Shown one piece after another: positions 10,627 through 18,418 of a stretch of DNA of 64,000 nucleotides. Position 1 is the first letter of the stretch, and every line of letters begins with the position of its first letter. A program made the translations under genes and the position numbers. The DNA is from Planctomycetales bacterium (lineage in GTDB: Bacteria; Planctomycetota; Planctomycetia; Pirellulales; Pirellulaceae), in assembly GCA_020426845.1 (NCBI GenBank), contig JAGQPF010000728.1, forward strand, positions 1 through 64,000, in the 5' to 3' direction. Below the pieces are notes generated by a model, which was given only the letters and a program-made list of their open reading frames with translations, had not been told where the DNA came from and ran no database searches.

Positions 10627-11745
10627 TTGTCGAGCGATGGTTGTGGCCGTTACGCTCAAAACTCCACCCCCGGCAAATGGCGCGAAACTCGCCCGTTTGC
10701 CGCAGTTATCCAACTCGCCCGTTCATCCCTTGTTTGCAAAGCTACTGATATCCGCAGTTTCTTTCAAAAGCGATGGTTTCTGTTCGCCTTGGCCGGTGTG
10801 CTGACACTGGGAATTGGTGCTGCGCCTCAACTCGAGTACTTCACCGATTTCAAGTTCGTCCGACATGGCATTGTCGCCACGGTGCTCTTTTTGATGGCGT
10901 TGCCTCTAGAAGCGACGAGCTTGTGGGGAACGATGCGGCGCCCCCGCGCTCCCCTATTGGCCTCGGCCATCAACTTTGGGCTGTTGCCGCTGGTGGCCTG
11001 GGCGGCGGCGAGTCTGCTGGGAGACGAAATGAGGCTGGGGCTGTATGTCGCGGCCTCGACACCATCGACGTTGGCATCGGCCTCGGTCTGGACTCGTCGA
11101 GCGGGCGGCAATGACGCGATCGCGATCGTCGTCACCGTGCTGACCAACCTGAGCTGCTTTTTGCTCACACCCATGTGGCTGTATTTCTACACGGGCCAGG
11201 ATGTCAAAACGGAGTCGCTCGAATTTGCCAATATGATCGTGAAACTGGGTGTCTTGGTGGTGTTGCCGATGTCGCTGGCTCAGTTGTTGCGACGAATCTG
11301 GCCGAAATTGGCGGATTGGGCGACGGCGAACAAGACACCTTTGGGAGTGCTCGCCCAATGGGGGGTGCTCACCATGATCCTGTTGGGCTCGGTGCAGACG
11401 GGAATTCGCCTTCGCGAGCCGGATTCTCAAGGGATCCTGTCCAACGTGGTGCCGATGATGTTGGTGGTGATGGGAATCCACCTCACCATGCTTTGGGCAG
11501 GGCTGAAACTGAGTGACCTGGCCGGCCTTGGCCGGGCCGACCGGATTGCGGTTGCCTTGTCCGGCAGCCAGAAGACGCTAATGGTCGGCTTGCAAGTCGG
11601 TATGGAGCTTGGGTTTTCGATCCTTCCCATCGTCACCTACCACGTGGGGCAATTGTTGGCCGACACGATGATTGCCGACCAATATCGAGCGAGAACGTCG
11701 CAGCTGGAGTCCGCGCCCGATGCCCCGACCGCGCCGGTCAGCTGA
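10627..11745 (+). CDS. BASS family transporter (bile acid:sodium symporter type)
   Basis: The protein of up to 372 residues has about nine hydrophobic segments and the BASS pattern: an early LEATSLWGTM loop, LGLYVAASTPSTLASASVWTR (the family's conserved Ser/Thr-Pro rich substrate region, normally ..ASCP..G..SN), and GSQKTLMVGLQVG near the end. It resembles the bacterial SbtA/YocS-PtcA side of the family. The first 45 residues read like untranslated DNA and the true start may be further downstream, but no good in-frame ATG/GTG lies closer to the first helix. Substrate unknown. Confidence 0.75.
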   Translation: MSSDGCGRYAQNSTPGKWRETRPFAAVIQLARSSLVCKATDIRSFFQKRWFLFALAGVLTLGIGAAPQLEYFTDFKFVRHGIVATVLFLMALPLEATSLWGTMRRPRAPLLASAINFGLLPLVAWAAASLLGDEMRLGLYVAASTPSTLASASVWTRRAGGNDAIAIVVTVLTNLSCFLLTPMWLYFYTGQDVKTESLEFANMIVKLGVLVVLPMSLAQLLRRIWPKLADWATANKTPLGVLAQWGVLTMILLGSVQTGIRLREPDSQGILSNVVPMMLVVMGIHLTMLWAGLKLSDLAGLGRADRIAVALSGSQKTLMVGLQVGMELGFSILPIVTYHVGQLLADTMIADQYRARTSQLESAPDAPTAPVS

Positions 11746-11956
11746 TGCGGGCCGGCGGCAATCACGGGCTCGCAGGAAGGCAGCCTGTGCCACGACAACA
11801 ATCGGCTGAGTGCCCAAGGTGCGCCTTGCCGGGTGGCGGCGTGGGCTGTAAAGTTAAGGGTTTCCGCATCCAACAATCTGCTCAAAGACTCGGTTTATCA
11901 CGGGCCTACGGCAGTCTCCGCATTACCTCTCACAGATTTTGGCCAGGAACCGGTCC

Positions 11957-12196
11957 ATGAAGGAAGGCATTCACCCCGATTACGTCGATACGAACGTGAT
12001 TTGCACGTGTGGGTCGACGTTCACCACTCGCAGCACTCGCAGCGAGCTCCGCATCGACATTTGCTCGGCTTGCCACCCGTTCTATACGGGCAAGCTGAAA
12101 TATATCGACACGGCCGGACGCATCGAGAAATTCCAGAGCAAGTTCGAGAAGGGCAGCTACGCCAGCCTGCAGCGCCCCAAGAAGAAGAAGTCTTAG
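11957..12196 (+). CDS. rpmE: 50S ribosomal protein L31 (zinc form)
   Basis: The 79-residue product begins [16 protein letters not shown], the classic L31 start, and keeps both zinc-ligand pairs (CTC near residue 15 and CSAC near 35) followed by HPFYTGK. The KKKKS tail is typical. A TTG start at 11939 is possible but would add six residues before the family start, so ATG 11957 is preferred. It sits about 370 bp upstream of prfA, an rpmE-prfA order common in bacteria. Confidence 0.95.
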   Translation: MKEGIHPDYVDTNVICTCGSTFTTRSTRSELRIDICSACHPFYTGKLKYIDTAGRIEKFQSKFEKGSYASLQRPKKKKS

Positions 12197-12570
12197 CTAC
12201 TCACGTTCGCTTCCTCGCTGGCCCGCTGGGGGCGCGTCCGCATCAGCGGGCTCGCCCCCCCGAATCTCTGCGCGTCGGCCTTTCTCTCCGCGAGGAATCG
12301 GTGCGATTTGCCGAAGGGGGTGCACCTGCGGCAATTCATCACCGCTGCCATCCGGTGAACCGCCGGCGTTCTCAAATCTCTCTCCGTGCCAGCGTGGCAC
12401 TGCTCATCGTTCCCGCGAGTCACGCGCGAACCGCTCCGACCGTAGCCCACGTTGTGGCCCGGCGCTGCGGCACTTCCCGCCGGACCGCCGCGAGAACGCA
12501 CTGTTGATGGCGAAGGGCCTCCGCCCCTCGCCTCGTCTATGTAATCTGTCGCGAAGGCGAAGGTGAAATC
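12197..12570. other. Intergenic spacer between rpmE and prfA
   Basis: About 370 bp with no supported gene; the long reverse ORF here is the antisense shadow of prfA. An imperfect inverted repeat (cccgctg ... cagcggg, about 12224-12252) lies just after rpmE and could be an RNA hairpin, but it lacks a T-tract. Nothing else recognised. Confidence 0.5.
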
Positions 12571-13653
12571 GTGCGCGAACAATTGGAAAAGACATTGAAG
12601 CGGTTCCGCGAGTTGGACCGGCAGATGAGCGACCCCGAGGTGTTGGCCGACGGCGCTCGGCTGCAAAACATCGCTCGCGAACGGGGTGGGATCGCGAAGC
12701 TCGCGACAAAGTACCAGTCGTTCAAAAAAATCTCGGGCGAAATCGAGGACGTGCGGGAGATGGCGCAGAGCGACGATCCCGATGAGTGCGAGATGGCCGA
12801 AGCGGAGCTGGAGGTGCTGCTCGAGAAACGCGAAGCGATCTGGGACGAGCTGCTGGACCTGACCCTGGGCGGCGAGGACGCGGCGAGAACTCGCTGCGTG
12901 ATGGAAATACGCGCCGGAACCGGCGGTGACGAAGCAGCCCTCTTCGCTCGCGACCTGTTCGAAATGTACAAGCGTCATGCGGAGAGAAAAGGCTGGAAGA
13001 TGGAGATCATGGAGGCCAGCCCCACCGAGTTGGGCGGCTTCAAGGAAATCACGCTCGGCTTCGAGGGCGAGGGAGTTTATCGCGAACTGCGGTACGAAAT
13101 GGGCGGGCATCGCGTGCAGCGCGTGCCCGAGACCGAGGCGAAAGGGAGAATCCAAACCTCGCTCGCGACGGTCGCCGTGCTGCCGGAGCCCGAAGACGTC
13201 GAAGTCGACATCAAGCCCGACGACATCCGCAAGGATATCTACCACGCCAGCGGGCCGGGCGGACAGCACGTCAACAAGACCGCGTCCGCCGTGCGACTGA
13301 CCCATTTGGAGACCGGCATTGTCGTCGCCATGCAGGACGAAAAAAGTCAGCACAAGAACCTGGCCAAGGCAATGCGTATTCTCAAGTCTCGCATCTATGA
13401 GCAGCGGCAACGCGAGGAGCACGAGAAGCGGGCTTCGGAACGCAAGAGCCAAGTCGGCTCGGGCGACCGCAGCCAGCGCATCCGCACCTACAACTTCCCC
13501 GAGAACCGGCTGACCCATCACAGCATCAATCTGTCGCTCTACAAGCTCGACCAGATCCTCAGCGGCGATCTGCAGCTGGTCATTGACGCGCTGATCGAGC
13601 ACGAGCGCGATGAGCTCCGCAAAGACATGAACGACCTAGACCACATCGACTGA
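12571..13653 (+). CDS. prfA: Peptide chain release factor 1
   Basis: The 360-residue RF1 recognises UAA/UAG stop codons and triggers peptide release. The stop-codon reading tripeptide is PET (residues 186-188, the PxT position of RF1, which separates it from RF2's SPF). The catalytic loop is [16 protein letters not shown] with GGQ near residue 230. The N-terminal coiled region and the C-terminal [18 protein letters not shown] are both as expected. The start is GTG at 12571. It is followed after 19 bp by prmC, the methylase that modifies the GGQ glutamine, so the two are almost certainly co-transcribed. Confidence 0.97.
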   Translation: MREQLEKTLKRFRELDRQMSDPEVLADGARLQNIARERGGIAKLATKYQSFKKISGEIEDVREMAQSDDPDECEMAEAELEVLLEKREAIWDELLDLTLGGEDAARTRCVMEIRAGTGGDEAALFARDLFEMYKRHAERKGWKMEIMEASPTELGGFKEITLGFEGEGVYRELRYEMGGHRVQRVPETEAKGRIQTSLATVAVLPEPEDVEVDIKPDDIRKDIYHASGPGGQHVNKTASAVRLTHLETGIVVAMQDEKSQHKNLAKAMRILKSRIYEQRQREEHEKRASERKSQVGSGDRSQRIRTYNFPENRLTHHSINLSLYKLDQILSGDLQLVIDALIEHERDELRKDMNDLDHID

Positions 13654-13672
13654 CCTCCCATGAGGAGCGAGC

Positions 13673-14584
13673 ATGTCAACTGACACCACGCCTTCCGCGG
13701 AGCAGCCCTGGACGATCGGCCGGCTGTTAACGTGGACCACCGAATATCTCGCCAAATGCGGATCCCTGAGTCCGCGACTGGACGCCGAGGTGCTGCTTGC
13801 GCACGCGCGGAAGTGCGAGCGAATCATGCTCTACACCGCCTTTCAAGATGTCGCCGATGAGGCGACTCGGATGACCTTTCGGGAATTGGTGCGGCAACGC
13901 GCCGAGGGTGTCCCGGTTGCCTATCTGGTCGGGCAGAAGGAGTTCTACTCGCTGCCGTTCTATGTCTCTCCCGATGTGCTGATCCCGCGCCCCGAAACCG
14001 AGTTTCTGGTCATGGCGATGCTGGACTTCGCCAAGCAGCTGACCGCCGCCGGCGCGACGTCGCTGGAGATCGCCGACGTTGGTTGCGGCAGCGGCGCCGT
14101 TGCGGTTACCCTGGCAAAGCAGCTGCCGCAGGCGCGCGTGACTGCCTCGGACATTAGCGCCGCGGCCGTCGACGTGGCTCGACGAAACGCGGAGCGCCAT
14201 CAGGTGGCCGACCGCGTCGAGTTCCTGGTGAGCGACCTGTTTGACGCCTATCCGCCCGAACGAACGTTTGACTTGATCGCCAGCAACCCGCCTTACATCA
14301 GCCCCGGAGAGATGGAGCAACTGCCGCGGGATGTCAGCGAATACGAGCCGCATCTGGCATTGGCCGGAGGCGGCGAGGACGGTTTGGCGACTACGTTGCG
14401 GTTGCTGGAGCAAGCCGAATCGCGAATTCGTCCGGGCGGCGCCATTGCCTTGGAAACGAGTCCGATGCTGGCCGAACGACTGCAAGAGCGGCTGACATCG
14501 CAAGCCGGATTGGCGCCCGCCGAAGTGACTCAAGACCTGGCGGGACTCGCACGGATCGTCGCTGCACGGAAACGACCGGAATAG
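13673..14584 (+). CDS. prmC: Release factor glutamine methyltransferase
   Basis: This 303-residue SAM-dependent enzyme methylates the GGQ glutamine of release factors. It has the N-terminal helical domain (LTWTTEYLAKCGSLSPRLDA), the SAM-binding loop DVGCGSGAVAVTLAK and the active-site motif SNPPYIS. GQKEFYSLPFYVSPDVLIPRPE, preceding the SAM loop, is the characteristic PrmC signature. The spacing to prfA (upstream) and the kinase gene (downstream, 34 bp) indicates an operon. Confidence 0.96.
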   Translation: MSTDTTPSAEQPWTIGRLLTWTTEYLAKCGSLSPRLDAEVLLAHARKCERIMLYTAFQDVADEATRMTFRELVRQRAEGVPVAYLVGQKEFYSLPFYVSPDVLIPRPETEFLVMAMLDFAKQLTAAGATSLEIADVGCGSGAVAVTLAKQLPQARVTASDISAAAVDVARRNAERHQVADRVEFLVSDLFDAYPPERTFDLIASNPPYISPGEMEQLPRDVSEYEPHLALAGGGEDGLATTLRLLEQAESRIRPGGAIALETSPMLAERLQERLTSQAGLAPAEVTQDLAGLARIVAARKRPE

Positions 14585-14618
14585 GACGGAAGCCAAAACA
14601 TATTCGCACAGGCGAAGC

Positions 14619-16265
14619 ATGCCAGACGCCGCACTCGAGCAGACCATCGACGCCTCCGACAGCCAAGGCGTCGCCCAACAGAATGCCCCAGCTTCTGACG
14701 CGGCGCCCTCGCGGGTGGCCATCCGACAAAACTCCTCGACGAGGCTGACGGAGGATCTGCTTCAGTCTCGCTTGCGAACGGCCTCCATAGTGCTGGGCGC
14801 GGGACTTACGTTCTTTTTGATTCGGTCCGCGCTGCAATTCCTCCGCGTTCCCAATGGACTCACGCTAGCGGTGCTGGCGACGCACATCACGGCGGCGCTG
14901 ACCGCCATCGTGATCGCCGTGCGGCTGTGCATGGACTGCGAGCTGCTCCGTCGCCATTTGCGAGCAGCGGAGGTGATGCTGTTCGGCACTTCCGCCGTGT
15001 ACTTTCTGGTGATCAGCATCTTTATGCTGCTGCGATCCGGCGAGACGGGGATCTTGTTGCCGTTTCAACAAACCTGGCTGCTGCTGATCTTCACCTATGC
15101 GCTCTATATCCCCAACACCGGCCGTCGCGCCGCGGCGGTGATCGGGTCGATGGCGATGGTCCCCGCGCTTCTGATCTTGACGGTTCCCGCGCTCGCGCCT
15201 GCCGTCGGGCGCGTGATCTATCCGAATCCCGAATATCGCCAGCTGCTCTACATGATCCCTTCGCTGATGGCGTTCGCCTCGCTGATTGCGATCTGGGGCG
15301 CAGCGCGGATGGGCTCGCTGCGAACGGAGGCGTATGCCGCTCGCCAGCTGGGGCAGTATCAGCTCAAACAGCGAATCGGCGCCGGGGGCATGGGCGAGGT
15401 GTTTTTGGCCGAGCACCTGCTGCTCAAGCGACCGTGCGCGATCAAGCTGATCCACCCCGATCGCGGCCAAGACGAGACGACCGTGTTGCGATTCGAGCGC
15501 GAAGTGAAAGCGATGTCGCGACTGTCGCATTGGAACACGGTCGAGGTGTTTGACTACGGAATCGCCGAGGACGGCACGTTCTATTATGTGATGGAATACC
15601 TTCCGGGGCTCAGCCTGCAGCGACTGGTGGAGATGTTCGGCGCGCTGCCCGCGAGCCGTGTCGTCTACTTTTTGAAGCAGGTCTGCGCGGCGCTCAACGA
15701 GGCGCACGGGCAGGGAGTGGTGCATCGCGACATCAAGCCGGCGAACATTTTTGCGGCCTTTCGCGGCGGCGAGCACGATGTCGTCAAACTGCTCGACTTC
15801 GGCCTGGCCAAGCCCGCGGGCGAGCTCGCGGGGGACGTGGAGCTGACCCTGGAGGGCTCGATCACCGGCTCGCCCTACTACATGTCCCCCGAGCAGGCGA
15901 CGGGCGACACGGCTCCCGACGCGCGCACCGACATTTACTCGCTCGGCGCCGTGGCCTACTACCTGCTGACCGGGACCCCGCCCTTTATCGGCGACAGCGT
16001 CCTCAAGGTGATCGCCGCGCACATTCACCAAGCGCCGGCGCCTCCATCCGAACTGGCCAGGGTGCCCGAGGATGTCGAGACAATCGTGCTGCGTTGCCTC
16101 GCCAAATCCCCCGACGATCGGTATGCCGACATCATGTCACTGCGGCAGGCCCTGGAGGCGTGCGACGTCACCGGCGACTGGTCCGCCGTCAGCGCCGAAG
16201 CCTGGTGGCGCGAACATGGCTGTCCCGCCAAGCGCGCCTTGGACGAGTCAGTGTTGGGCGTATAG
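14619..16265 (+). CDS. Membrane Ser/Thr protein kinase with N-terminal transmembrane domain
   Basis: The 548-residue protein has about six transmembrane helices between residues 48 and 230 and a Hanks-type kinase domain at about 245-530. Kinase motifs are complete: glycine loop RIGAGGMGEVFLAEH, VAIK-type CAIKLIHPD, catalytic VVHRDIKPANIF, DFGLAKP and the APE-equivalent YYMSPEQA. The order is inverted relative to PknB-type kinases, where the sensor follows the kinase domain. It follows prfA-prmC by only 34 bp, which is unusual for a signalling gene and suggests shared transcription. No PP2C phosphatase gene is nearby. Confidence 0.9.
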   Translation: MPDAALEQTIDASDSQGVAQQNAPASDAAPSRVAIRQNSSTRLTEDLLQSRLRTASIVLGAGLTFFLIRSALQFLRVPNGLTLAVLATHITAALTAIVIAVRLCMDCELLRRHLRAAEVMLFGTSAVYFLVISIFMLLRSGETGILLPFQQTWLLLIFTYALYIPNTGRRAAAVIGSMAMVPALLILTVPALAPAVGRVIYPNPEYRQLLYMIPSLMAFASLIAIWGAARMGSLRTEAYAARQLGQYQLKQRIGAGGMGEVFLAEHLLLKRPCAIKLIHPDRGQDETTVLRFEREVKAMSRLSHWNTVEVFDYGIAEDGTFYYVMEYLPGLSLQRLVEMFGALPASRVVYFLKQVCAALNEAHGQGVVHRDIKPANIFAAFRGGEHDVVKLLDFGLAKPAGELAGDVELTLEGSITGSPYYMSPEQATGDTAPDARTDIYSLGAVAYYLLTGTPPFIGDSVLKVIAAHIHQAPAPPSELARVPEDVETIVLRCLAKSPDDRYADIMSLRQALEACDVTGDWSAVSAEAWWREHGCPAKRALDESVLGV

Positions 16266-16293
16266 GCACGAATAGGCCGGACCCTGGGGTGGC

Positions 16294-16313
16294 CCAAACA
16301 CTCCGTATTGCGC
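16294..16313. repeat. 20-bp direct repeat flanking accessory cassette, left copy
   Basis: ccaaacactccgtattgcgc here matches ccaaacacatcgtattgcgc at 18391-18410 at 18 of 20 positions, in the same orientation. The pair brackets the AT-rich block of small immunity-like ORFs. It could be a scar of an integration or recombination event or simply two copies of a short dispersed element. Confidence 0.55.
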
Positions 16314-16522
16314 TGCCGTTTGTGGTTCGGGAACGTCAGCGTGCCTCTCATCAATTGCCCCCCGACTCAGCGGAGCAGCATCGAGTCAGGGCCATCGACC
16401 TCCCTCCAATCGCTGCATCCAAATGCTTGAGAGATTGCGGCGAGAAGATCCTCACGACCGATTCGTGCCTTCCGCGGGAACCGAATAACGATACCAGCCA
16501 CGTGTCGTTCCCACCGTGTAGG

Positions 16523-16927
16523 CTACTTCCAAACCGTTGGTTGCAATTGCAACGCCTGCACGTCATCTTTTCTGAAAATCACGACTTTCCAGAGCTCATC
16601 GCGAAGGCGATAAGTCCCCTCCATCCAGTCATTATCCTCCTTCACCACCAAATCAAAGCTAATTTCAGGGCGTGTTCCTCGGTGAACGGACTCAGCATCC
16701 ACGACGCCTTCCGATTCGAGGTCCGATTGGAGGAATGTCCGCCACACCTCACATGTGGGCAAATGAACGACGTACGCCCACCGATCGGGCTGGGAAGGAT
16801 CTCTCTTGATGGCAGACGACTCAATGCAGACGATTGCTCCCCGCTCGCCGTAGAACTCCGTTTCTTTGCTCTTGATGATGACACGCTCATAAAGTTCGAA
16901 CGTTGGAGCAGGCACTGTTGGCGACAT
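16523..16927 (-). CDS. Imm31-like immunity protein
   Basis: The 134-residue product matches the layout of the polymorphic-toxin immunity family Imm31: FELYERVIIKS, then a YGERGAIV turn-strand, then WAYVVHLPTCEVWR, LQSDLESEGVVD and RGTRPEISFDLVV. A C-terminal extension of about 35 residues follows. The ATG at 16927 has an aagga/ggaac ribosome-binding sequence at the right distance and begins 10 bases after the preceding ORF's stop; the longer ORF to 16984 is not needed. No cognate toxin is seen. Base composition is visibly less GC-rich than the flanking operons. Confidence 0.62.
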   Translation of the reverse strand: MSPTVPAPTFELYERVIIKSKETEFYGERGAIVCIESSAIKRDPSQPDRWAYVVHLPTCEVWRTFLQSDLESEGVVDAESVHRGTRPEISFDLVVKEDNDWMEGTYRLRDELWKVVIFRKDDVQALQLQPTVWK

Positions 16928-16937
16928 GACCGTTCCT

Positions 16938-17162
16938 TCATGAACTGTCTTCGTTCTTCGGGTCATCCACGAACTTCGAGCCAAGAGAAAGGTGCTTGGC
17001 TACTACGGCCACAAGCTGCTCAAACCCAAGGCCCGAGCGACTTCCGGCAACCTCATAGACTGAATCGCCCGAAGGGGCAGGGGGCAACTCCAACGTTGGT
17101 TCAGTCCGCCTTCCCAAAATCGTGAAATCAAAGAAATCGCACGTCACATTTTCCGTCTGCAT
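16938..17162 (-). CDS. Small ORF, possibly frameshifted tail of the upstream gene
   Basis: The 74-residue frame (MQTENVTCDFFDFTIL, then an acidic/Pro stretch, then SRSGLGFEQLVAVVAKHLS) overlaps the upstream ORF by 35 bp in another frame. Its composition looks protein-like, with an amphipathic helix near the end, and it stops 10 bases before the Imm31-like start. Either it is a short separate protein, or a single-base change split it from the preceding 164-residue ORF. No family recognised. Confidence 0.4.
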   Translation of the reverse strand: MQTENVTCDFFDFTILGRRTEPTLELPPAPSGDSVYEVAGSRSGLGFEQLVAVVAKHLSLGSKFVDDPKNEDSS

Positions 17163-17622
17163 TGAGCTTCTCTTGGAGGAGTTCAAGGCCTTTTGAGTCT
17201 GTCTTGAATGTAAAGAAGGATCGGTCTTGCAAGCGATGCTCATCGTAACTAACCGTTGAAGGTGGGTCCGTCTCCAGTAATGCCGAACCATAACAGGTGA
17301 CACCGTTGTTTGTAGTGCAGTCTGCTTGAACCTCCAGAACCAATCGGTCGATGAAATACGGCATTGCTCGGTCGCTTTTTTCGAAGCTAACAAGTGACCT
17401 GACTGCAGCTTCAATGGCCTTCAGGAACTCGGGTGTTGGCGACTCAACAATTATCAATCGTCTTTTCGGATCACCCGAAGTGATTCTTCCCTCGTGAAGA
17501 GTAACCTCAAATTCTAGCCCGTCAATCGTGCAGCTTTGTTTGCCGTTTAGCCGAGCCATTTCCCCTGTCCCATAGACTAGGATTCTGGGCTGAATACGTG
17601 TAATCGTACTCATGCTATCCAT
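17128..17622 (-). CDS. Hypothetical protein in immunity-like cluster
   Basis: The 164-residue reading has ordered strands and helices (LEFEVTLHEGRITSG, RRLIIVESPTPEFLKAIEAA, PYFIDRLVLEVQADC, FFTFKTDSKGLELLQEKL) and looks like a real alpha/beta protein of the size of immunity proteins. Starts at 17622 (MDSM) or 17613 (MSTI) both fall at the end of the previous ORF, consistent with coupled translation. It ends abruptly at CDVRFL, and the overlapping frame continues protein-like, so it may be truncated. Family not recognised. Confidence 0.5.
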   Translation of the reverse strand: MDSMSTITRIQPRILVYGTGEMARLNGKQSCTIDGLEFEVTLHEGRITSGDPKRRLIIVESPTPEFLKAIEAAVRSLVSFEKSDRAMPYFIDRLVLEVQADCTTNNGVTCYGSALLETDPPSTVSYDEHRLQDRSFFTFKTDSKGLELLQEKLNADGKCDVRFL

Positions 17623-17941
17623 GACTAAACTCTTTATGCGAATCAATCGCCAATAAGTCGCCCGCCTCGGTTTCGAGGTGTTTTCCATTCGATGGGCGTT
17701 GAACTGTTCCGCATCCGGTTTCTGTATACCAAGAAGTCTCCCGCCGTGATCGCCCGAGCGTTGAAATTGCTTGCCAAGAATGTCGACCTAAAACTTCTGC
17801 AATCTGATCGACCTTCCAAGCACCTTGTATCGCCTCTGGGGGCACAGGTCTTTCTGGGTCATACCTCAGACCATCGATGGCATAAACCCAACCATCCGGA
17901 TTGAGCTTCGCCTCTTCTCTCGCTTCCTTCGTCGGTTCCAT
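17615..17941 (-). CDS. Small conserved-looking protein, possibly degraded after residue 45
   Basis: The first 45 residues (EPTKEAREEAKLNPDGWVYA, then VPPEAIQGAWKVD) resemble short planctomycete proteins that read NP-G-VYVI-G ... PPEAI-GAWKVD-G-I. After KVD the expected tail of about 20-30 residues is not visible and the ORF runs on as Arg/Ser-rich sequence to 108 residues. This suggests a frameshift or divergence near 17800. It is the upstream neighbour of the 164-residue ORF and ends where that ORF starts. Confidence 0.45.
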   Translation of the reverse strand: MEPTKEAREEAKLNPDGWVYAIDGLRYDPERPVPPEAIQGAWKVDQIAEVLGRHSWQAISTLGRSRRETSWYTETGCGTVQRPSNGKHLETEAGDLLAIDSHKEFSHG

Positions 17942-17964
17942 CAGCAGCTACTCCCCGATCACTT

Positions 17965-18292
17965 TCACCACGACCCGTTCGGGTCAAGCCCATCAATATC
18001 GAATCTGGGGAACAGACTTGAAAATCTTCTTCGACAACACCTCTCGCTTTTCAAGGTGCACCGCTCCCGACTTCGAGATGTGAATGTGTTCGATTCCAAG
18101 ATTTCGTTTATCGTGCATCCATCCACAAAGCGTCACAGCACGAATGTCAAACAGATCATCGCTTCGGCTGGCCGAAGTGGTGCCGATCAACCCTTGCACC
18201 CTCTCAGAAGTTCTGGGCCGACAGTCAGCCCAGACTTCTTCACCGAGATCATCTTTGATGAGATCGCTGGGTTTCACGAAGCTATTCCCCAA
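17965..18292 (-). pseudogene. Broken small ORF, probable frameshift near 17995
   Basis: A 99-residue reading (VKPSDLIKDDLGEEVWADC, LFDIRAVTLCGWMHDKRN, VHLEKREVLSKKIFKSVPQI) stops at 17993, but shifting one base at KSVPQIR gives FDIDGLDPNGSW before a stop at 17965. That tail fits the preceding sequence better than the original end. Only TTG or GTG starts are available at the 5' end. It resembles a remnant of a secreted-toxin or immunity module, but I cannot name a family. Confidence 0.4.
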
Positions 18293-18390
18293 TCAAAGTC
18301 GCTGCCATGGCCGCTGAACTTCGGGACCGAGGGAAGGCACACATGGAGGTGTGCGAAGCCCTCAGCTTCACGGCGTCGCTTTGACGCGAA

Positions 18391-18410
18391 CCAAACACAT
18401 CGTATTGCGC
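18391..18410. repeat. 20-bp direct repeat flanking accessory cassette, right copy
   Basis: Same orientation partner of 16294-16313 with 18 of 20 bases identical. It lies 8 bp beyond the stop codon of the HEAT-repeat gene (minus strand), separating that gene from the small-ORF block. Confidence 0.55.
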
Positions 18411-18418
18411 AGTGCTGT

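Noticed and set aside
12193-13602. 469-residue reverse ORF opposite prfA
   Set aside because: prfA is certain on the other strand; the reverse frame has no domain.
14865-16031. 388-residue reverse ORF opposite the Ser/Thr kinase
   Set aside because: Shadow with His/Gln/Arg bias and no motif.
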